This document shows positions 20,165-22,451 of a stretch of 22,451 nucleotides of DNA, in pieces. Each line of letters opens with the position of its first letter. Within the stretch, counting starts at the first letter, position 1. The position numbers were made by a program, and so were the translations under genes. The notes under the pieces are model-generated. The model was not told the origin of the DNA and did no database searches. It worked only from the letters and a program-made list of their open reading frames with translations. Source of the stretch: a virus; the IMG/VR virus record IMGVR_UViG_3300042988_000167, positions 1 to 22,451 of that record. The stretch is one strand, 5' to 3'.

Positions 20165-22451
20165 TGGCATCAAATAACAAAACATCCATACTGATATCCT
20201 CACAGGTTCCGGCATTCGTTCGGGACCAGCATGAGTTGTTTATTGCGTTCATGGAGTCTTACTATAAGTTCATGGAACAAGAACTTGGTGTTATGGACGA
20301 AACGAAGATCATGCATCGTCGTCTTGACATTGACTTCGCAACCGAACAATACAATAATGCAATCAAGCTAAAGACAGACAAGTATCAGTATGTTTCTGCC
20401 GACACGACAGATTGGCTGGCTGATACTACACAGATCACAGCCGACATTGGTAAGCTTGTGGTCAAGCCATTATCGGCCCAGAAGATTGCCCATAACGAGA
20501 GATTGCTTCAAGAGCTATACGATCAGTATATCAAACTCATTCCTACCAATGTCATTGCAGACAAGGCCGTTATTCTAAAACACGCCAAGGACTTCTATAG
20601 GTCCCGTGGCGCAGAGAAGTCGGTACGATTCCTGACTCGCGCATTGTTTGGTAAGGAATCACAGTTCTATTACCCCAAGACAGACGTTCTCAAGGTATCT
20701 GATGGTAAATGGTTCATTCAAAAATCCTTGAAGGTGACTGATGTTATCGTTGGATTAGTGGATGCCAATGGCGACATGGATATGATGACCGTTGAGGCCA
20801 ATGCTGCAGCAGCCGTAAACTTCGTCAAGCATACCGTTCGAGGTGCATTAACAAACGCATCTGCAACTGTTGAAACAACCAATGCATTCTATGAGAGCAA
20901 CAAGTTCGTCATCGAACTAGAAACAACAAATCAAATCTCCGAGTTCGAAAACGGTGAAGATGTATTCGTTGACTTCGAGGAGAACGGTCTGGTCAAGCGA
21001 GTCCAGGCCAGACTCTACTCTGGTATCGTTAACTCGTATCTGATTATCAATCCTGGTGTCGGATACAGGGAAGGTGACTCCATTCCTCTTATACCTACTT
21101 CAGAAGGTGGAGAGGGTGCAGAAATCGTTATCAGTAAGGTCACAAAGGGTGGCATCAAAGGAGTTGGTATTACTAAGCAGGGTGCAGGATTCAAAGCCAG
21201 CGATCCCATCCTATTCACTGGTGGTGGAGGTGTCGGCGCTAGCGGCGTCGTTATTCAGGTCGACCCAAGCGGTAGAGTTCATCCAAACTCCTATAACATT
21301 ATTTCTGACACATTGTCAATGGAGGCTAATACGCCTCTGGGTAATGCTGTATATTCAAATCTAAGCGCAGCCAATGCCAATACGGTGATGGCAAATGCCT
21401 TTCACTACTGGCAATACTCAAACTGTGGTCCTTTGCTGGCCACTATCACGACCGGCGCCGGATATGGCTATTCGGCGCCGCCGTCAACGGATGTGGCCGC
21501 CAATACAATCGTTAGAGGTCTCGGTATACTCGGCAGGCTCGAAATCGTCAACGGTGGAGAGGGATATTCCAATGGTGATATCATTCAGTTTACCAATAAG
21601 CCGCAGACATTTGGTTCTGGGGCCGCGGCAAATGTTACAGTTAATGCAACTGGTGCTGTAGTCAAGACCAACTGGGTACAGATACCAGGCGAGTTCATTG
21701 GCGGCACAGGATACGTTCAAGAACTATTGCCACACGCTAATGTTATATCATCAACTGGATCGAATGCATATATAAATGTCGCATCTATCATTGGCGACGG
21801 TGAAGACTTGTTCTCATTCGCAGACCAGGCCGGCGCTATTCAAGAGCTAACCATTATATCTGGTGGATCAGGATATACTACTGCGCCTATTCTGGACTTT
21901 TCAACCCTACAGGGATCAGGGGCCAATGCAAACTGTAAGGTTGTCTCGGGTGTTTATACCTATCCTGGTCGATACATTACAGATGATGGTCATGTTTCCG
22001 CATTCAACTTCCTACAGGATCGCGACTACTATCAGAACTATTCTTATGTGGTCCGTGTAAACGAGTCCATCAATAAGTATCGTAAGCCTCTAATGGACCT
22101 GACACATCCTATCGGCACCAAGATGTTTGGTGAGTATATGGTGAACCTGCCAGAGACAATGAATGTGACAATCGCCACATCAGATAACACATCATTCCAT
22201 GCAATGAAGACTGCCAACTATGTGGTTCAGAACTATGCCGCAAGCCCTTTCAGAGTTCTTATGCTGCAAGCCAATGCCAATCCTTACATTTTCCGAGCCA
22301 TTTACTACGCGAACAATACGGCGAGCAACACATCGTACACTGTTGACAGGTTCAGTATCCAGATTGAGGACACATCCCACAGCTATAAGCCTGGTTCAAA
22401 TGTGTATCTGAGCTTCATTGATCCACCTGAGGCCAACATTTCAAACGGCAT
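20164..22451 (+). CDS. large baseplate/tail protein in the gp7 position, 3' truncated by the window (at least 762 aa)
   Basis: ATG at 20164 overlaps the gp6 stop and the frame is open to the end of the window. The N-terminus ISSQVPAFVRDQHELFIAFMESYYKFMEQE (about 11-40) and HAKDFYRSRGAEKSVRFLTRALFG with YYPKTDVLKVSDGKWFIQKSLKV (about 140-190) are patches I recall from large structural proteins directly after gp6 in non-T4-group T4-like phages. T4 has gene 7 here, which is why I suggest a gp7-type wedge role; sequence identity with T4 gp7 is not visible. Residues about 290-600 carry about six GxGY modules (PGVGYREGD, KQGAGFKASD, TGAGYGYSAP, GGEGYSNGD, GGTGYVQE, GGSGYTTAP). After that come YYQNYSYVVRVNESINKYRKPLMDLTHPIGTKMFGEY and beta-rich sequence. 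Confidence 0.75.
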   Translation, partial: MASNNKTSILISSQVPAFVRDQHELFIAFMESYYKFMEQELGVMDETKIMHRRLDIDFATEQYNNAIKLKTDKYQYVSADTTDWLADTTQITADIGKLVVKPLSAQKIAHNERLLQELYDQYIKLIPTNVIADKAVILKHAKDFYRSRGAEKSVRFLTRALFGKESQFYYPKTDVLKVSDGKWFIQKSLKVTDVIVGLVDANGDMDMMTVEANAAAAVNFVKHTVRGALTNASATVETTNAFYESNKFVIELETTNQISEFENGEDVFVDFEENGLVKRVQARLYSGIVNSYLIINPGVGYREGDSIPLIPTSEGGEGAEIVISKVTKGGIKGVGITKQGAGFKASDPILFTGGGGVGASGVVIQVDPSGRVHPNSYNIISDTLSMEANTPLGNAVYSNLSAANANTVMANAFHYWQYSNCGPLLATITTGAGYGYSAPPSTDVAANTIVRGLGILGRLEIVNGGEGYSNGDIIQFTNKPQTFGSGAAANVTVNATGAVVKTNWVQIPGEFIGGTGYVQELLPHANVISSTGSNAYINVASIIGDGEDLFSFADQAGAIQELTIISGGSGYTTAPILDFSTLQGSGANANCKVVSGVYTYPGRYITDDGHVSAFNFLQDRDYYQNYSYVVRVNESINKYRKPLMDLTHPIGTKMFGEYMVNLPETMNVTIATSDNTSFHAMKTANYVVQNYAASPFRVLMLQANANPYIFRAIYYANNTASNTSYTVDRFSIQIEDTSHSYKPGSNVYLSFIDPPEANISNG

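Overview
The window is the late-gene/replication junction of a T4-superfamily myovirus that most likely infects an alphaproteobacterium. The T4 assignment rests on recognisable homologues of gp33, gp59, gp32, gp48, gp54, gp26/51, gp4, gp53, gp27, gp5 (in two parts), gp25 and gp6, in partly T4-like order (33-59-32; 48-54; 4-53; 25-6). The host inference rests on an unexpected RNA gene at about 161-490: a circularly permuted, two-piece tmRNA of the alphaproteobacterial type. It encodes the tag ANDNFAPLEEIALAA and an alanine-type acceptor stem with a G3-U70 pair. Base composition and general make-up recall the T4-like phages of Sinorhizobium/Rhizobium, but that is recollection and was not tested.

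Layout. (1) 2-160: the 3' end of an unrecognised gene. (2) 161-490: the permuted tmRNA. (3) 519-4548: a tight + strand operon with many ATGA/TAATG overlaps, holding small proteins, the late-transcription coactivator gp33, a nucleotidyltransferase-like protein, the helicase loader gp59, two very small membrane proteins and a zinc-ribbon protein. (4) 4549-4654: a perfect-consensus sigma70 promoter with a palindrome in its spacer, driving gp32 (4655-5626, single-stranded DNA-binding protein without the zinc cysteines), then an intrinsic terminator at 5637-5665. (5) 5664-10959, - strand: gp48, gp54, a gp26/51-like protein, a small ORF in the -1 frame and a 922-residue protein with two cell-wall hydrolase domains. 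(6) A 44-base divergent spacer with late-promoter-like sequences. (7) 11004-22451, + strand: gp4, a conserved hypothetical protein, gp53, a gp27-like hub, a gp5 OB-domain protein, the gp5 beta-helix spike, gp25, gp6 and a large gp7-position protein running off the end.

How the genes fit together. gp33 (with gp55 and gp45 encoded elsewhere) should activate late promoters, here probably of the form (A/C)TAAATA. gp59 and gp32 organise the replication fork. Blocks 5 and 7 build the baseplate hub and wedges; gp4 completes the head.

The most unusual points are the phage-borne permuted tmRNA; a T_TTT_TTT slippery site that could fuse the gp26/51-like protein to the next ORF by -1 frameshifting, as in lambda G/GT; dispersal of the T4 gp5 functions (OB, lysozyme, spike) over three genes; a repeated GxGY module shared by three neighbouring baseplate proteins; and loss of the gp32 zinc site.
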